From: Halopiger xanaduensis SH-6
GTDB lineage: Archaea; Halobacteriota; Halobacteria; Halobacteriales; Natrialbaceae
Assembly (NCBI RefSeq): GCF_000217715.1
Contig: NC_015666.1
Span: forward strand, 1,810,270-1,874,269
Length of the DNA stretch: 64,000 nucleotides
Direction of reading: 5' to 3'
Under the pieces are notes generated by a model that was not told the origin of the DNA, searched no databases, and saw only the letters and a program-made list of their open reading frames with translations. Position 1 is the first letter of the stretch. Each line of letters begins with the position of its first letter. Of the stretch, positions 16,692 to 25,719 are shown in pieces. Position numbers and translations under genes: made by a program.

Positions 16692-19136
16692 CTACATCAG
16701 GTAGAACAGCGGGAACAGGAACACCCACACGATGTCGACGAAGTGCCAGTAGAGCCCGAAGAACTCCACCGGCCGGTGGTCCTCGAGGTAGGCGTCGACG
16801 GACGCGACCCGGTAGATCATGAATCCGGCGATGAGCAGCCCGAAGATGACGTGGAGCGCGTGCAGCCCGGTCGTCACGAAATAGACCGAGTCGTGGAGGT
16901 TGGTAAACCAGTAGATCCCGTGGGAGAACTCGTAGCTCCACTCCCAGCCCTTCACGCCGAGGAACGTGAGCCCGAGCAGCAGCGTCGCGCCCAGCGACGC
17001 GAGGAGGCCCCGCTTGTTCTCGCGTTCGGCCATGACGAGCGCGAGGACGACCGTGAAACTCGAGGTCAGCAACACGTAGGTGTTGATCAGGCCGACGGTC
17101 GACGACGGCGGGATCGTCTCCCAGTTCTCCCACCCGGTGTGGAGCCGCAGGAAGACGAACGCGCCGATGGCGGCCCCGAAGACGATCACGTCGGAGGCGA
17201 TGAAGAACCAGACGCCGAGCTTCGTGGTCCCGACACCGCCGAACGGCCAGCGTTCGGCGATCGCCATATCGGGCGCGTTGAAGCGTTCACGGCCGTACTC
17301 GAACAGCGTGTATCCGAGGATCGCCACGCCGAGGACCGCGATCAGCGGATAGGCGATGTTCGGCTCGGCACCGGTCCCGGGGACGGAGTGGCCGCGCGCC
17401 TCGGCGAAGTTGACGAGGTACGGCGTGATCCCCGAGAGGCCGAGGAAGAGGACGAAAACGCCGATTCCGATGCCGAACGGCCAGATGCTCGCGTGGTCGG
17501 CGTGCTGTTCCTGCTCGACGTCCGCCGTCACGACGCCGCCGTCCGCGGCCGCGTCGTCGACGAACTCGAGGCGGCCGCTCGCGTAGCTCGGCCGGCCGTC
17601 CCAGTTCTCGAGCGGCGGCGGCGAGGGGATTGCCCACTCGGCCGTCCGGGAGAACTTCCAGGGATTGTTCGGCGCCGTGGGGCCGGTAAACCAGCTCTTC
17701 CCGAGCGTGTAGAACGTAAGCAGGAACGAGAGCGCGAAGACGAACGCGCCGACCGTCGCGGATTGATGGTAGAGCTGGTAGCTCTCGGGGTACTCGAAGA
17801 CGCGGCGGGGCGTCTCCCAGGCGAGGAACATCGGGAAGTACAGCAGGTTGAAGCCGACGAAGTAAATCGCGAAGCTGAGTTTGCCCAACGTTTCGTCGTA
17901 CATCTTGCCGCTTAACTTCGGCCACCAGTAGTAGAGCCCGCCGACGAGAGCCGTGACGCCCGAGACCATCACGTAGTGGAAGTGCGCGACGACCCAGTAG
18001 GTGCCGCGGAACTCGTAGTCGAGCACGACCGCCCCGAGGAAAACCCCGGTAATTCCCCCGAGAATGAACAGGACGAGCGCACCCATGGCGTACAGGAACG
18101 GCGTCGTGAACCGAACGCGGCCCTTCACCATCGTATAGATCAGCGAGAAGACCATCAGGTCGAACGGCAACGAAATCCCGATGGTCGTCGCCATGTAGAG
18201 CGTCTTGATCTCGAGGTTGATGGTCGTCAGGAACATGTGGTGCATCCAGACGAGGAACGACTGGACTGCCACGAGGACCATCGCGATGATGACCCACTTG
18301 CGGCCGACCAGCCGGCGACCGGTGAACGTCTGGAACGTCTCGAACATGATCCCCAGCGCGGGGAAGAAGACGATGTAGACCTCCGGATGGCCGAAGAACC
18401 AGAACAGGTGCGCCCACAGGAGACTCGAGCCCTCGTCGGTGGCCATGTACTGCGTGAGCAGCAGTCGGTCGCTCAGTTGGAGCAACAGGGCGGCGAGCAG
18501 CGCGGAGAACGCGAACAGCATCATCCAGACGGTCAGCAGCCACGACCAGGTGAAAAGCGGCATGTTCCAGAGGCCGAGCCCCTCGGCGCGCGAGCGGTGG
18601 ATCGTCGTGAGGAAGTTCACCGTCCCGATAGTGACCGAGAGGACGAACAGGATCGTCGCGAGGATAGCCGCGTTGCCGCCGATGGCGGCCTCCATCGCCG
18701 TCGTGTACATCGGGACGTTCAGCGGCGCGTACATCGTCCAGCCGCCGGCGAACGTGTGGCCCTGGAAGTACGAGATCGCGAACAGCACTCCGGAAAAGAG
18801 GTAGAACCAGTAGCTCATCGCGTTCAACCGCGGGAACGCGAGATCGTTCGCCCCGATCTGGAGGGGCACGAAGTAGTTCGCGAAGCCGGTCGCGATCGGC
18901 GAGAGGAACCAGAACACCATCAGCAATCCGTGGCTCGTCACGGCCTGGTTGTACTCCATGCCGTCCAGAATCCCGAGTCCGCCGGGCTGCCAGAGTTGGA
19001 CCCGGAACAGCAGCGCCATGATGCCGCCGAACAGCAAGAAAAACAGCGCCGTCACTATGTAGAGGATGCCGACGTCCTTGTGGTTGGTCGTGACTAGCCA
19101 CCGCTTGAGTGTCGTTCGTGGGGGGAGCTCGCTCAT
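16692..19136 (-). CDS. Cytochrome c oxidase subunit I/III fusion lacking the K-channel Lys/Thr
   Basis: An 814-aa membrane fusion. Residues 1-530 are subunit I: low-spin haem ligands H69 and H387, CuB ligands H250, H299 and H300, high-spin haem ligand H385, and cross-link Tyr254 in GHPEVY. D-channel D98 and N105 (GANDLAFPRLN) and E252 are present. In the K-channel helix the bovine T316 and K319 positions are F325 and M328 (LPFDLMVF), in an ungapped alignment from the HHMF motif. Residues about 550-620 add two helices. The last 190 residues are subunit III, with Asp in place of the usual Glu in helix III (FFIASDVIVF). No subunit II gene is in the window. The gene is divergent from hisC. Confidence 0.93.
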   Translation of the reverse strand: MSELPPRTTLKRWLVTTNHKDVGILYIVTALFFLLFGGIMALLFRVQLWQPGGLGILDGMEYNQAVTSHGLLMVFWFLSPIATGFANYFVPLQIGANDLAFPRLNAMSYWFYLFSGVLFAISYFQGHTFAGGWTMYAPLNVPMYTTAMEAAIGGNAAILATILFVLSVTIGTVNFLTTIHRSRAEGLGLWNMPLFTWSWLLTVWMMLFAFSALLAALLLQLSDRLLLTQYMATDEGSSLLWAHLFWFFGHPEVYIVFFPALGIMFETFQTFTGRRLVGRKWVIIAMVLVAVQSFLVWMHHMFLTTINLEIKTLYMATTIGISLPFDLMVFSLIYTMVKGRVRFTTPFLYAMGALVLFILGGITGVFLGAVVLDYEFRGTYWVVAHFHYVMVSGVTALVGGLYYWWPKLSGKMYDETLGKLSFAIYFVGFNLLYFPMFLAWETPRRVFEYPESYQLYHQSATVGAFVFALSFLLTFYTLGKSWFTGPTAPNNPWKFSRTAEWAIPSPPPLENWDGRPSYASGRLEFVDDAAADGGVVTADVEQEQHADHASIWPFGIGIGVFVLFLGLSGITPYLVNFAEARGHSVPGTGAEPNIAYPLIAVLGVAILGYTLFEYGRERFNAPDMAIAERWPFGGVGTTKLGVWFFIASDVIVFGAAIGAFVFLRLHTGWENWETIPPSSTVGLINTYVLLTSSFTVVLALVMAERENKRGLLASLGATLLLGLTFLGVKGWEWSYEFSHGIYWFTNLHDSVYFVTTGLHALHVIFGLLIAGFMIYRVASVDAYLEDHRPVEFFGLYWHFVDIVWVFLFPLFYLM

Positions 19137-19389
19137 TTGTCCGTCGGTTCAGGTTGTTCGGTTGATCGTGCGCCACTCCGCGCGAATTCTGACGGCAGTT
19201 CGACGGTTTCGGATGCTACCGTCCGCCACAGCGTCATGGAGTGTTCTCACTGCTGCCGGTATGAATGTGTCCAGCGCATATGCAAGGCGGGCGGCGGTGC
19301 CCCGAGGTTGGTCAGGACCGCTGATCGACGCCACGACCGCGCCGGGACAGGTAAGCACGCTTAAGAGCCGCGACGGACTGGGTTGGCGT

Positions 19390-20544
19390 ATGCAACCGCG
19401 CGACCTGTCCGATCACGTCGCATACGAGGCGGGTCGAGGCATCGAGGAGGTCGCCCGGGAACTCGACCGGGACCCCTCGGAGTTCGTCAAACTCGCCTCG
19501 AACGAGAACCCGCACGGGCCCTCGCCGGCGGCCGCCGTGGCCATCCGCGAGGCCGCCTCGAGCGTCAGTTCCTATCCGAAGGCCGCCCACGCCGACCTCA
19601 CGGAGGCGGTCGCCGAGCGGTGGGACGTCGCCGACGAGCAGGTCTGGCTCGCCAACGGCGGCGACGGGGCCCTCGACTACCTCCACCGGGCGATGCTCGA
19701 GCCCGACGACGCCGTCCTCGTCCCCGAACCGGGCTTCGCCTACTACGGGATGAGCGCCCGGTACCACCACGGCGACGTCCGCGAGTACGAGCTCTCGAAG
19801 GCCGACGACTTCGCCCAGGACGCCGACGCCGTTCTCGAGCACTACGACGCCGACCGGGATCGGATCGTCTTCCTGACCAGCCCGCACAACCCGTCGGGGT
19901 CGACGATTCCGCTCGAGGAAGTCGAGCGGCTGGCCGACGAGACGAGCGACGAGACGCTGATCGTCGTCGACGAGGCCTACGGCGAGTTCGCCGACCGTGA
20001 CAGCGCCCTCGCGCTGATCGAGGGCCGAGACGGGTTCGACGCCCGCGACGACGTCGCCATCTTGCGAACGTTCTCGAAGGCCTACGGGCTGGCCGGCGTG
20101 CGACTCGGCTACGCCGTCGTCCCCGAGGAGTGGGCCGACGCCTACGCCCGCGTGAACACCCCCTTCGCCGCCAGCGAAATCGCCTGCCGGGCCGGACTGG
20201 CAGCCATCGACGACGAGGAACACGTCGAGCGGACCGTCGAGACGGCCCGCGACGCCCGCGCGTACATGCGCGAATACATCGATGCTCACGTCTGGGACAG
20301 CGAGGGCAACTTCGTCCTCGTCGAGGTCGGCGACGCTGCGGCGGTCGCCGAGGAGATGCAACGGCGCGGCGTCATCGTCCGGGACTGCTCGAGCTTCGGT
20401 CTGCCGGGCTGTATCCGGATTACCTGCGGCACCGAGGAGGAAACCGAGCGCGCCGTCGAGACGTGCAACGCGGTGCTCGCGGATTTAGACGTCGAGCCGG
20501 ATGCCGGCGACGCGACCACCGAAGCGGAGGTGCCCGACACGTGA
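19390..20544 (+). CDS. hisC: Histidinol-phosphate aminotransferase
   Basis: PLP-dependent fold-type I aminotransferase converting imidazole-acetol phosphate to histidinol phosphate. The 384-aa protein has LASNENPHGPSP near residue 34, SPHNPSGS near 165, and the PLP lysine in TFSKAYGLAGVRLGYAV near 230. A TATA-like CTTAAGA at 19359 is about 30 nt before this ATG, which rules out longer upstream starts. The stop overlaps the GTG start of the next gene (GTGA), so they form an operon. Confidence 0.92.
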   Translation: MQPRDLSDHVAYEAGRGIEEVARELDRDPSEFVKLASNENPHGPSPAAAVAIREAASSVSSYPKAAHADLTEAVAERWDVADEQVWLANGGDGALDYLHRAMLEPDDAVLVPEPGFAYYGMSARYHHGDVREYELSKADDFAQDADAVLEHYDADRDRIVFLTSPHNPSGSTIPLEEVERLADETSDETLIVVDEAYGEFADRDSALALIEGRDGFDARDDVAILRTFSKAYGLAGVRLGYAVVPEEWADAYARVNTPFAASEIACRAGLAAIDDEEHVERTVETARDARAYMREYIDAHVWDSEGNFVLVEVGDAAAVAEEMQRRGVIVRDCSSFGLPGCIRITCGTEEETERAVETCNAVLADLDVEPDAGDATTEAEVPDT

Positions 20545-21077
20545 GGGTTGCCATCACGGGAACGCCCGGCACCGGAAAGACGACCGCGACCGAACTGCTC
20601 GAGGAGCGACTCGCCGAGGACGACTCCCTGCCCGACCTCGAGGTGGTACACCTCAACCGGGTCCTCGAGGACGAAGGGCTCTACACCGAGGTCGATGCCG
20701 ACAGAGAGAGCAAGATCGCCGACCTCGATGCGCTCGCCGACTGGCTCGAGGATCGGGACGAGGCCGTGATCGAATCGCACCTCGCGCACCACTTCGACGC
20801 CGACCGCGTGGCCGTCCTCCGCTGCGAGCCGGCGGCGCTCGAGGAGCGCCTGCTCGAGCGGGGGGAAACCGAAGCCAAAGCGCGGGAGAACGCCGAGAGC
20901 GAGGCGCTCGACGTCATCCTCTCGGAGGCCGCCGAGCAGCACGGCCTCGAGTCGATCTACGAGGTCGACACGACCGACCGCGAGCCCGAGGACGTGGCGG
21001 ACGCGCTCGAGGCGGTCGTCACTGGAGAGCGGGAACCGAGCGCCGGCGAGGTCGACTTCGTGGGGTATCTCGGATGA
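20541..21077 (+). CDS. Adenylate kinase-like P-loop NMP kinase (Fap7/AK6 type)
   Basis: A 178-aa kinase. The Walker A motif GTPGTGKTT is at residues 7-15, and DRVAVLRCEPAALEERLLERG near residues 92-112 is the AK6/Fap7-type core. Fap7 relatives are broad adenylate kinases/ATPases linked to small-subunit ribosome maturation. It begins at a GTG overlapping the hisC stop and ends in an ATGA overlap with the next gene, evidence of translational coupling. The start is fixed by the P-loop, which follows five residues later. Confidence 0.85.
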   Translation: MRVAITGTPGTGKTTATELLEERLAEDDSLPDLEVVHLNRVLEDEGLYTEVDADRESKIADLDALADWLEDRDEAVIESHLAHHFDADRVAVLRCEPAALEERLLERGETEAKARENAESEALDVILSEAAEQHGLESIYEVDTTDREPEDVADALEAVVTGEREPSAGEVDFVGYLG

Positions 21078-21688
21078 CGCTCGATCAGCTTCGGCCGTAC
21101 GTCTCGCGGTTTCTGGACCCGTTCGTGCGGGGATTCGACCGAATCGGCCTGACGCCCGACGGGGTGAGCGTCATCGCGTTCGGGATGGCAGTCCTGGCCG
21201 CCGTCGCCTTCTTCTTGGGCGGGCACGCGTCGCCGGTCTGGTACGTCGTCGCGGCGGCGCTGGTCTTCCTGAACGGCTGGCTGGACATCGTCGACGGCGC
21301 CTTGGCCCGCGAGCAGGAGAGCGCTTCCTCGGCGGGGGACCTGCTGGATCACGTCCTCGATCGCTACGCCGACATCGTCGTCATCGCCGGGCTCGCGGCG
21401 GGCATCGAGCACTACCTGCTCGGCTTTCTCGCGGTCACCGGGGTCGTGATGACCTCGTACCTGGGGACCCAGGCCCAGGCGGTCGGCCTCGACCGCGTCT
21501 ACGGCGGGCTCGTCGGTCGCGCGGACCGGTTGGCGATCATCGGGGTCGTCGGCTTCCTCGCCTACCCGCTCGAGGGCGCGGCCCCCGCCGGGCTCACGAT
21601 CGTCGGCTGGCTGCTGGTCTTCCTCGCGGTCGTCGGCCACCTGACCGCGCTCCAGCGGTTTGCCTACTCCTGGTCGGCGCTCGACTGA
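21074..21688 (+). CDS. CDP-alcohol phosphatidyltransferase family membrane protein
   Basis: A 204-aa integral membrane enzyme with about six helices. The signature D-G-x2-A-R-x8-G-x3-D-x3-D is seen as DGALAREQESASSAGDLLDHVLDRYAD around residues 75-101. These enzymes transfer a phosphoalcohol headgroup from a CDP-lipid; in archaea this may be archaetidylserine, -glycerol or -inositol phosphate synthesis, not resolvable here. The ATG overlaps the kinase stop, so it is the last gene of the hisC operon. Confidence 0.85.
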   Translation: MTLDQLRPYVSRFLDPFVRGFDRIGLTPDGVSVIAFGMAVLAAVAFFLGGHASPVWYVVAAALVFLNGWLDIVDGALAREQESASSAGDLLDHVLDRYADIVVIAGLAAGIEHYLLGFLAVTGVVMTSYLGTQAQAVGLDRVYGGLVGRADRLAIIGVVGFLAYPLEGAAPAGLTIVGWLLVFLAVVGHLTALQRFAYSWSALD

Positions 21689-21762
21689 GCGGCCCTGCAA
21701 TCGCGATCGGGGTCCACGCGGGGCCGCGCCGCCGTTTTTTCGAGCCAGGGAACGCCGCATGC

Positions 21763-21768
21763 TTTATA
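21763..21768 (+). promoter_or_regulatory. TATA box of mbf1
   Basis: TTTATA in GC-rich surroundings, about 27 nt before the ATG at 21793, a textbook leaderless haloarchaeal spacing. Confidence 0.65.
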
Positions 21769-21792
21769 GCTCGCCGGGCTATAGCTACTCCC

Positions 21793-22344
21793 ATGGTTCA
21801 GTGCGAGATGTGTGGCGCCGAGACGTCGTCTCCGAAGACCATCAAAGTCGAGGGCGCGAAGCTCGACGTGTGCGCCGACTGCACCGACTTCGGCACTGAA
21901 GTCAGGCAGACCTCGAGCTCCGGCTCGTCGACGAAGTACTCGACCGGCTCGAGTTCGTCCTCCTCGTCTTCCAGTTCCGGGGACAGTTCGTCGACCGGTG
22001 GCACCGGTTCCAGCTCCTCCAGTTCCTCGAGTCAGCGCCGGTCGGACATGTTCGACGACATGGACGAGCTCGCGACCGACTACGACGAGCGCGTCCGGAC
22101 GGCCCGCGAGCAGAAGGGGCTCAGCCAGTCCGACCTCGCGAACGAGCTCAACGAGAAGGCGAGTCTCATCCGCAAGATCGAGCGCGGCGACACCCTTCCG
22201 AGCGACCGCGTCCAGTCGAAGCTCGAGCGGTTCCTCGAGATCGACCTGAGCGCCGAGGGCAGTTCCGGCGACGATTCGGAGTGGTCGGGCGGCTCCTCGT
22301 CGGGGAGTTACACGCTCGGCGACGTCGTCAAGCGGAAGGACTGA
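21793..22344 (+). CDS. mbf1: Multiprotein bridging factor 1 (aMBF1) with serine-rich linker
   Basis: A 183-aa transcriptional coactivator. An N-terminal zinc ribbon C4-x2-C7 / C27-x2-C30 (MVQCEMCGAETSS, DVCADCTDF) is followed by a serine/glycine/threonine linker of about 45 residues, then a HTH_3-type domain (ARTAREQKGLSQSDLANELN, region 95-150). The C-terminus SYTLGDVVKRKD matches the archaeal MBF1 tail. Bridging of TBP is known for eukaryotic MBF1; in archaea the protein associates with the ribosome. The long Ser run is unusual. Confidence 0.92.
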   Translation: MVQCEMCGAETSSPKTIKVEGAKLDVCADCTDFGTEVRQTSSSGSSTKYSTGSSSSSSSSSSGDSSSTGGTGSSSSSSSSQRRSDMFDDMDELATDYDERVRTAREQKGLSQSDLANELNEKASLIRKIERGDTLPSDRVQSKLERFLEIDLSAEGSSGDDSEWSGGSSSGSYTLGDVVKRKD

Positions 22345-22503
22345 GGCCGCTACGCGTAGCCGGCGGCTGCTAAGCGGCGTCGACTGACAGCGGGCGGCTA
22401 CAGACTCGTAACCCGAGACCCGCGACTCGAGGAGCGCGCCGATATGCGACCGGCACAGTGACGACTCGCAAGCTATTTCTTACCGGCGACTGCCGTTGCA
22501 GGT

Positions 22504-23148
22504 ATGTTCGTTCTCGTTAACCTGAAGACCTACCCCTGCGACCCGCTCGAGGTTGCAGCGGCGGTCCGCGACGTCGACGAAGAAACCGACGCGCGCATCG
22601 CGGTCGCGCCGCAGGCGGCCCACCTCGAGCGCGTCGCCGAGACGGGCGCCGAGACGTGGGCCCAGCACGTCGATCCGATCGACTACGGCAGCAACACCGG
22701 CCACACCCTCGCGGAGACGGTCGCCGACGCCGGCGCCGACGGGACGCTGATCAACCACTCCGAACAGCGGCTGAAACTCGCCGACATCGACGGTGCAGTT
22801 CGGGCGGCCCAGCGGGCCGACCTCGAGACGATCGTCTGCGCGAACAACCCCGCACAGATCGGCGCGGCCGCCGCGCTCGGGCCGGACGCCGTCGCCGTCG
22901 AGCCGCCGGAACTCATCGGGACCGGGACGCCGGTCAGCCAGGCCGACCCCGATATCGTCGAGGACGCCGTCGACGCCGCGGCGAACGTCGACGACGACGT
23001 GGACGTCCTCTGTGGCGCCGGGATCAGCACCGGCGACGACGTCGTCGCTGCGAGCGACCTCGGCGCCGAGGGCGTTCTACTCGCCAGCGGCGTCGCGAAG
23101 GCCGACGACCCGCGGGCGGCGCTCGAGGACCTCGTCGACCCGCTCTGA
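22504..23148 (+). CDS. tpiA: Triosephosphate isomerase
   Basis: Interconverts dihydroxyacetone phosphate and glyceraldehyde 3-phosphate in the cytoplasm. The 214-aa archaeal short form has K8 in NLKTY, catalytic H85 in INHSEQR and general base E133 in [19 protein letters not shown] near residue 172 and the final phosphate-binding [12 protein letters not shown] near 190-200 complete the site. TATA-like ATTTCTTA lies about 30 nt upstream. The gene is single. Confidence 0.95.
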   Translation: MFVLVNLKTYPCDPLEVAAAVRDVDEETDARIAVAPQAAHLERVAETGAETWAQHVDPIDYGSNTGHTLAETVADAGADGTLINHSEQRLKLADIDGAVRAAQRADLETIVCANNPAQIGAAAALGPDAVAVEPPELIGTGTPVSQADPDIVEDAVDAAANVDDDVDVLCGAGISTGDDVVAASDLGAEGVLLASGVAKADDPRAALEDLVDPL

Positions 23149-23242
23149 TCGGCGACGTCCGTTCGCCGCTCCGCCGACTCGGCGGCGCTGCACGAGGTGT
23201 GGTAACCGACCACTTTTCTCTCCGCTCGTCGAACTGCCCGTT

Positions 23243-23659
23243 ATGACCGAGTCCGACGCCGGGTCCGACGAGCGACCGGTCGGAGTGGCGCTCGAGAACC
23301 GACTGATGAGCCACGGCATCTACGTGAACGAGGTGGAGCGACTCGCGGACGAACACGAGCCGGACGGCGAGCCGATCGCCGCCGGGGACGGCACCGACGT
23401 CCGCCTCGAGTACGAGACCATCGCCGAGGTCGACGTCGTCACGAGCGACGAGGTCGGCGCCGTCGTCCGCACACTCCTCGAGATCGCCGACGAACGCGAG
23501 TGGACGCCGGGACAGCTCGAGGTCACGTCGCTGACGACCGACGGCGACCTGCGGGGCCGCTGGCACGTCGAGGGCGAGTGGTTCGACCGCCTCGGCGACG
23601 ACCTCTCGGAACTCGAGTTCTCCGAGCGGGTCCTCGAGACGATCGAGTCGCCTCGCTGA
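23243..23659 (+). CDS. Conserved haloarchaeal hypothetical protein
   Basis: A 138-aa acidic soluble protein. A central GIYVNEVERLADEHEPDGEP is followed by VDVVTSDEVGAVVRTLLEIADERE and C-terminal GRWHVEGEWFDRLGDDLSELEFSERVLETI. The fold looks alpha/beta without cysteine pairs. No domain was recognised. It is 94 bp after tpiA, on the same strand, but has its own AT-rich upstream (ACTTTTCTC at about 23211). Confidence 0.6.
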   Translation: MTESDAGSDERPVGVALENRLMSHGIYVNEVERLADEHEPDGEPIAAGDGTDVRLEYETIAEVDVVTSDEVGAVVRTLLEIADEREWTPGQLEVTSLTTDGDLRGRWHVEGEWFDRLGDDLSELEFSERVLETIESPR

Positions 23660-23699
23660 ACGGATAGATTAATGCTAACTGCGGCGCGTCTCGGAGACG

Positions 23700-24362
23700 A
23701 TGACCCGGGAGCAGCTGTACGTCTCGCACGCACCCGGCGACCTCGAACTCGTCCGAGAGCTGTTCTCGACCGTCGAGAACTTCCCGATCGGGGTTCACAT
23801 CGCCGCGGAGGAGGCCGACTCCGGTCGCGCCCGGACGCGGCTCGCGGGACGGATCGCGAACAGCGACCTCGTCGTCGCGGTGCTGACCGAGCGATCGGCG
23901 ACCGATCGGTGGATCAATCAGGAGATCGGCTACGCGCGGGCGAAGGGCATTCCGGTGTTGCCCCTGTCCGACCGCGACGTCCGCCACGGCGGGTACATCG
24001 ACGACGTCGACGGCGTGACGATCGATCGCAGCGATCTACCCGCGACCGTCTTCGAGTTGCTCTGCCAGCTCCGCCGCGAACTCTCGCCGCTGGGCGCCCT
24101 GTCCGTGCCGAACTGGTACGTTCGGTTTCCGTGTACGGTCTCCGACTGCGACCGGCCGGTGACCCTCGAAATCGAGCACGAGCAGTCGAAACTCTGGAAG
24201 CTCCACCGACGCGGCCGCCGGCTCTCGGCGGACTGCGAGGGGTGCGGCTCGCGCTACTACTTCGATCCGGGGACGATCGGCTTCGTCGGGCGCGGTGAGC
24301 CCGACTCCACGGGCGGATCCGAAGCCGGATCGAACTCGAGGTCGTCGGAAGGGCGCCGGTAA
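23700..24362 (+). CDS. TIR domain protein with C-terminal zinc ribbon
   Basis: A 220-aa protein. Residues 1-125 form a TIR-like domain: start LYVSHAPGDLELVRELF, then SDLVVAVLTERSATDRWINQ and EIGYARAKGIPVLPL. E75 lies in the usual TIR NADase glutamate position. Residues 140-190 hold a probable zinc ribbon C145-x4-C150 / C179-x2-C182. TIR domains can hydrolyse NAD in immunity systems or mediate protein contacts; no Thoeris or CBASS partner gene is adjacent. Converges with the J-domain gene at 24412. Confidence 0.75.
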   Translation: MTREQLYVSHAPGDLELVRELFSTVENFPIGVHIAAEEADSGRARTRLAGRIANSDLVVAVLTERSATDRWINQEIGYARAKGIPVLPLSDRDVRHGGYIDDVDGVTIDRSDLPATVFELLCQLRRELSPLGALSVPNWYVRFPCTVSDCDRPVTLEIEHEQSKLWKLHRRGRRLSADCEGCGSRYYFDPGTIGFVGRGEPDSTGGSEAGSNSRSSEGRR

Positions 24363-24411
24363 CGCAGGCGATTCGCTGCGAGACGAGAAATCGACGGGAG
24401 GGAACCGACCG

Positions 24412-25149
24412 CTACTGACCGCTCGCGTCGCGGCGAAGTCGTTCGTAGGCGTCCGTCACGAGTTGGAACGCCGATCGGCTCCCGCTCTTTCGGTCCGGAT
24501 GGGCGCGCTTGACCTGCTGGTGGTACGCGGCCCGAATCTCGGCGAGGGTGGCGTCGGATTCGACGCCGAGCACGTCCCGCGCTCGTGACGCGCGCATTTC
24601 GACGTCTTTGATGATACCGTCGGCCTCCGCGTTCTCCTTGCAGGCTCGGCACAGTCGCTCGGTCCGGCCGTCGACGGTCGTCACGCGGAACGGTTCGGTC
24701 GCGATCGGGTCGGTACACTGGCTACAGCGAGCCGGTTCGTCGTCACCGTCGTCGACCCGCCCGCCGTCGGCCTCGGCGTCAGCGGTGGCAGCGCCGGCAG
24801 CCCTGTCGTTGGCACTATTGCCGTTGCCGCCGGCCGTTTCCCCCGTCTCGGAATCGCCGGACGGCGCTTCCGCCGCACACGACGGACAGCAGGAGATAAC
24901 GGCCCCGTCGGGCAGCCGGACGTCCTCGAGTTCGGCCTCGAGGAAACTCCCGCGACAGCCGTCGCAGGCGGCGCGTCGCTGGTCGAGCGTCGCTTCGCCG
25001 TCGGCGGCGGCGTCGGTCACCGCTCGAGCGTGCGGCGCACACTGCGGACAGCAGGTCACCTGCTCGCCGTTCGGCATCGCCACCGTCGCCGCCTCTTCGG
25101 AGGGGATCGAGCGACCGCACCCGTCACAGCCAGTTTCACCCGCGGCCAT
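24412..25149 (-). CDS. Three zinc-finger + J-domain protein
   Basis: A 245-aa protein. Three C-x2-C...C-x2-C modules appear at residues 8-37, 62-91 and 142-170, the first two separated from the third by a disordered Gly/Ala/Asp stretch (about 95-140). Residues 190-243 form a J domain with HPD at 217-219 (VKRAHPDRKSGSRSAFQLV) and start VLGVESDATLAEIRAAYHQQ. J domains stimulate Hsp70 (DnaK) ATPase; here the fingers may select clients or nucleic acid. No DnaK gene is adjacent. Confidence 0.85.
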   Translation of the reverse strand: MAAGETGCDGCGRSIPSEEAATVAMPNGEQVTCCPQCAPHARAVTDAAADGEATLDQRRAACDGCRGSFLEAELEDVRLPDGAVISCCPSCAAEAPSGDSETGETAGGNGNSANDRAAGAATADAEADGGRVDDGDDEPARCSQCTDPIATEPFRVTTVDGRTERLCRACKENAEADGIIKDVEMRASRARDVLGVESDATLAEIRAAYHQQVKRAHPDRKSGSRSAFQLVTDAYERLRRDASGQ

Positions 25150-25257
25150 CGGGCGCGTAATTTGGACGGTCCCGTCTTAGTTCTGCCGCTGTCATGTTTC
25201 GATCGGACCGTAATCGGTGGGTGGACCCTCGAAACGCTCCGGAACCGGGACACCAAT

Positions 25258-25719
25258 ATGGTCGCGGTCCCGACCTCCGATATGGACACGGGAGTACGAG
25301 CGGAGGGCGCGGGCGGCACCGCCGATCGGACGACGCTGTTGCTGGCCGTCGGCGACGTCGTCTTTCTCGCCGGTCTCGTCCTCGTCGGCCAACTCAGCCA
25401 CGGCGTCACGCCGATCGAACAGCCCGTCGCGGCCCTCGAGACGGTCGCGCCGTTCGTTCTCGGCTGGCTGCTCGTCGCAGCGATCGCGGGACTCTACACG
25501 AACGCGGGCGCCGTCGCGACGTCGGTCCCGCGAACGGCCCGCACCACGGCGGTCACCTGGATCGCAGCGGCGAACGTGGGCTTTATCCTGCGCAACGGGC
25601 TCTTCGGCGAGAGCACACTGTGGCCGTTCCCGCTGGTGATGACCGGCTTCGGCCTGCTCGTTCTCGTCGGCTGGCGGGTCGGCTACGCGGTTTTCGCCGA
25701 CTCGAGCGGCCGACCATAA
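25258..25719 (+). CDS. DUF3054 family membrane protein
   Basis: A 153-aa protein with four hydrophobic segments: about residues 27-48, 60-82, 95-112 and 128-147. The pattern LLLAVGDVVFLAGLVLVGQL and ALETVAPFVLGWLLVAAIAGLY is characteristic of DUF3054. Start at ATG 25258 or at the in-frame ATG 25282; the upstream sequence does not decide. Functions of this family are unknown. Confidence 0.75.
   Translation: MVAVPTSDMDTGVRAEGAGGTADRTTLLLAVGDVVFLAGLVLVGQLSHGVTPIEQPVAALETVAPFVLGWLLVAAIAGLYTNAGAVATSVPRTARTTAVTWIAAANVGFILRNGLFGESTLWPFPLVMTGFGLLVLVGWRVGYAVFADSSGRP

Noticed and set aside
17287-19176. Second minus-strand frame (629 codons) across the oxidase gene
   Set aside because: Arg/His/Pro-rich shadow in another frame; it lacks all membrane helices.
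19149-19358. 69-codon minus-strand ORF upstream of the oxidase gene
   Set aside because: No TATA element, no recognisable domain and overlap with the hisC promoter region.
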